Assembly: GCA_028688235.1 (NCBI GenBank)
Contig: JAQTYP010000002.1
Coordinates: 1-32,162, forward strand
Direction: 5' to 3'
DNA from: Methylomonas sp.
GTDB taxonomy: Bacteria; Pseudomonadota; Gammaproteobacteria; Methylococcales; Methylomonadaceae
DNA length: 32,162 nucleotides
The notes beneath the pieces are model-generated. The model did not search any database. It was not told the DNA's origin and saw only the letters and a program-made list of their open reading frames with translations. A program made the position numbers and the translations under genes. Below, in pieces: positions 29,760 through 32,162 of this stretch (its first letter is position 1; each line of letters begins with the position of its first letter).

Positions 29760-32162
29760 TGGGCGGGCTTATTCGTTTTGCACTGTCTCAGCGTTTGATG
29801 ATGTGTCTTTTGATACTTTTGTTGGTAGGCGGCGGCTATTATGCCTTCAAAAACATTCCTATAGACGCCTTCCCCGAAGTATCGCCGACTCAGGTCAAGA
29901 TCATCGTTAAAGCCAACGGCATGACGCCCGAGGAAGTCGAGGCCCGTATTACGGCGCCGATAGAAGTCGAACTCCTCGGCATTCCGCACCAAACCATGCT
30001 GCGCTCTTTAGCTAAATATGCCATTACCGATATCACGCTGGATTTCGACGAAGGCACCGATATTTACTGGGCCAGACAACAGGTAGCCGAACGCTTGAAC
30101 AGCATCTGGGGCAATTTGCCGGATGGCGTAGAAGGCGGTATCGCGCCTATGACTACGCCGTTGGGCGAGATGTTCATGTTCTCGGTGGAAGGCGACACCT
30201 TGAGTTTAATGGAACGCCGTAATTTGCTCGATTGGGTCATACGTCCGGCATTGCGCACCGTGCCGGGCGTAGCCGACGTCAACGCTTTGGGCGGTTTAGT
30301 GCGCAGTTTCGAAGTCATTCCCGACAACATTCGCTTGGCGGCTAGAAACATCGCGATCGATCAATTGATCGCCGCCTTGAAAAATAATAACCGTAACGAC
30401 GGCGCCGGACGCCTGACCGAAGGGGAAGAAGCGCTAATCGTTAGAGCCGAAGGCCGAATCAAGAACGAGCAAGACGTCAAAGACATCGTCATCAGCCAAC
30501 AGAACGGTTTACCCATTCGCGTGCAAGACGTCGCCGAAGTCAAAATCGGCGCATTGACTCGTTATGGCGCGGTCAGCAAGGACGGCAACGGCGAAGCGGT
30601 GACCGGGGTTATTTTGAGCTTGCGAGGGGCCAACGCAAGGCAGACGGTCGAGAACATAGAGGCCAAGTTGGCCGAAATCAGTAAGACTTTGCCGCAAGGC
30701 ATATCGATCGAGGTCTTCTATAACCGAGGGATTTTGGTCGGCAAGGCGGTTCATACCGTCAGCAAGGCCCTGTTCGAGGCCATTGTCCTGGTCGTGATTT
30801 TGTTGATTCTGTTTTTGGGCGACTTGCGTGCTGCGTTGACGGTTGCATTGGCTTTGCCTATGGCGGCGCTGATCACGTTTATTTCGATGTACGCCTTCGG
30901 CATGTCCGCCAATTTGATGAGTCTGGGCGGCTTGGCGATTGCGATCGGCATGCTGGTAGACGGTGCGGTGGTGGTCGTCGAAAATATCATCACCCAGTTG
31001 GCGGATCACCAAAAGGCCGAGCGCTTGCCGCGCTTGCACATGATTTACCGGGCTACCCGAGAAGTGGCGGTTCCCGTCACTTCCGGCATATTGATCATCG
31101 TCATCGTATTCTTACCGCTGTTGACGCTGCAAGGGCTGGAAGGAAAGTTGTTCGGGCCCGTGGCCTTGACCATCGTGTTTGCGTTGAGCGGATCGTTGAT
31201 CTTGTCGCTGAGCGTGATTCCGGTGTTAGCCTCTTTTTTGCTGACTAAGGTTTCTCACGAAGAACCTTGGTTGCCCCGTAATTTACAGCGGATATACGAA
31301 CCGCTATTGATATGGTGTTTGGATAACACTAAAAAAATCTTCATCACCGCGGGGGCGCTATTGGTCGTGACGATGCTGGTATTCACGCAAATCGGCAGTA
31401 CGTTTATGCCGACCATGGACGAAGGCGACATCATCGTGCAGCTGGAAAAATTGCCGTCCATCACGTTGCAAGACTCGGTGGAACTGGACGGAAGGGTGCA
31501 AAAAAACATTCTGGAGCATATACCCGAAGTCGAAACGGTGGTATCCAGAGTCGGTACCGACGAGTTGGGGCTGGACCCTATGGGCTTGAACGAAACCGAT
31601 ACGTTTTTGGTATTGAAACCAAAAGAAGAGTGGCACGCGAACAGCAAGGAGGATGTGATTGAAGCCATCCGCAGCATTATGTCTCATACGCCCGGCATCG
31701 CCTTCGGGTTCACGCAGCCGATAGAAATGCGGGTGTCGGAGATGCTGACCGGCACCCGCGGCGACGTCGCAATCAAATTATTCGGGGCCGATCTGGATGT
31801 ATTGAACCACAAGGGGGAGGAAATCGAGTCCTTGCTCAGAACGATTTCCGGAGCCAGCGATGTTTTCATGCGTAAGAACGAAGGCATGCAATTTCTGCAG
31901 ATCAGTATAGATAGGCAAGCCTCCGGCCGCTTCGGTTTGGACGGCGATAGCATAGAAAACATGTTGCGGGCGCAGATCGAAGGTTTGCAATTGGGCATCG
32001 TTCAGGAAGGCATCAAGCGAACTCCGCTGCTGTTATGCGGTAACAGCAATACGGCCGATTTCGACAATTTGCAGATTACTTTACCCAGCGGCGGCCATGT
32101 GCCGATTACCGCCGTGGCAAAGATTCGACAAGTCGAAGGCGTCGTATCCATCGGCCGCGAGA
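29759..32162 (+). CDS. HME-RND heavy-metal efflux pump (CzcA/CusA family), 3' end outside the window
   Basis: Proton-driven inner-membrane pump; about 801 of some 1030 residues are present. The N-terminal helix (QRLMMCLLILLLVGGGYYAF) and porter-domain motifs such as IPIDAFPEVSPTQV and PTMDEGDIIVQLEK are typical. The helix-4 signature reads AIGMLVDGAVVVVEN (395-409). Asp401 and Glu408 match CzcA Asp408 and Glu415, but the first Asp of CzcA's DFG is Ala395, as in CusA. The metal class (Zn/Co/Cd, Cu/Ag or other) therefore stays open. It is coupled to the adaptor gene by a one-base overlap. Confidence 0.88.
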   Translation, partial: MGGLIRFALSQRLMMCLLILLLVGGGYYAFKNIPIDAFPEVSPTQVKIIVKANGMTPEEVEARITAPIEVELLGIPHQTMLRSLAKYAITDITLDFDEGTDIYWARQQVAERLNSIWGNLPDGVEGGIAPMTTPLGEMFMFSVEGDTLSLMERRNLLDWVIRPALRTVPGVADVNALGGLVRSFEVIPDNIRLAARNIAIDQLIAALKNNNRNDGAGRLTEGEEALIVRAEGRIKNEQDVKDIVISQQNGLPIRVQDVAEVKIGALTRYGAVSKDGNGEAVTGVILSLRGANARQTVENIEAKLAEISKTLPQGISIEVFYNRGILVGKAVHTVSKALFEAIVLVVILLILFLGDLRAALTVALALPMAALITFISMYAFGMSANLMSLGGLAIAIGMLVDGAVVVVENIITQLADHQKAERLPRLHMIYRATREVAVPVTSGILIIVIVFLPLLTLQGLEGKLFGPVALTIVFALSGSLILSLSVIPVLASFLLTKVSHEEPWLPRNLQRIYEPLLIWCLDNTKKIFITAGALLVVTMLVFTQIGSTFMPTMDEGDIIVQLEKLPSITLQDSVELDGRVQKNILEHIPEVETVVSRVGTDELGLDPMGLNETDTFLVLKPKEEWHANSKEDVIEAIRSIMSHTPGIAFGFTQPIEMRVSEMLTGTRGDVAIKLFGADLDVLNHKGEEIESLLRTISGASDVFMRKNEGMQFLQISIDRQASGRFGLDGDSIENMLRAQIEGLQLGIVQEGIKRTPLLLCGNSNTADFDNLQITLPSGGHVPITAVAKIRQVEGVVSIGRE

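Overview
The window looks like chromosome of a gammaproteobacterium. The best guess is a Methylococcales methanotroph of the Methylomonas/Methylobacter type. The basis is BamD, Mpl, an ApaG-ApaH pair, an OprI-like murein lipoprotein, a TIGR04073-type (exosortase-associated) protein, moderate G+C and dispersed palindromic repeats. The assignment rests on gene content recalled from memory, not on a database search.

Layout. 1-2544: a broken tail of a periplasmic substrate-binding protein gene overlaps by ATGA a hybrid histidine kinase. 2575-4384: a 49-residue membrane peptide, a monohaem cytochrome c, a decayed thyA copy and an RRM-like protein. 4441-8731 (minus): a run of bamD, a secreted HExxH metallopeptidase-like protein, a Uma2-family protein, a DUF2058 protein and thyA. 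8816-11324 (plus): rluD, pgeF and a ZIP metal transporter, tightly packed. 11425-12061: two near-identical promoters, one before an 80-residue exported protein and one before an apparent small RNA. 12100-14024 (minus): an ankyrin protein and mpl. 14093-16612 (plus): apaG-apaH, a TIGR04073-like protein and an OmpA-family lipoprotein. 16676-18236 (minus): a small lipoprotein, lpp and an L,D-transpeptidase. 18305-19939: phosphoglucomutase. 20041-20246: palindromic repeats. 20314-23164 (minus): MFS transporter, peroxiredoxin and acetyltransferase. 23428-25043: small genes, an orphan terminator and a fused relic of an SRAP gene and a DedA gene. 25144-26721 (minus): Tim44-like protein and methyltransferase. 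26861 to the end (plus): an HME-RND metal efflux system, with its pump cut by the window edge.

Several genes serve the cell envelope: BamD (outer-membrane protein assembly), Mpl (murein recycling), Lpp with an adjacent L,D-transpeptidase (outer-membrane tethering), and an OmpA-like lipoprotein. The most interesting signal is the promoter pair at 11425 and 11921. A GCGAC-N5-GTCGC palindrome, a shared CCACATTT block and a -10-like TARACT are placed identically in both, and each predicted transcript begins with a hairpin and ends at an intrinsic terminator. Two gene relics (thyA at 3433-3705; SRAP/DedA at 24615-25043) and a broken reading frame at the left edge show recent genome erosion. No complete insertion sequence, CRISPR array, rRNA or tRNA was seen.
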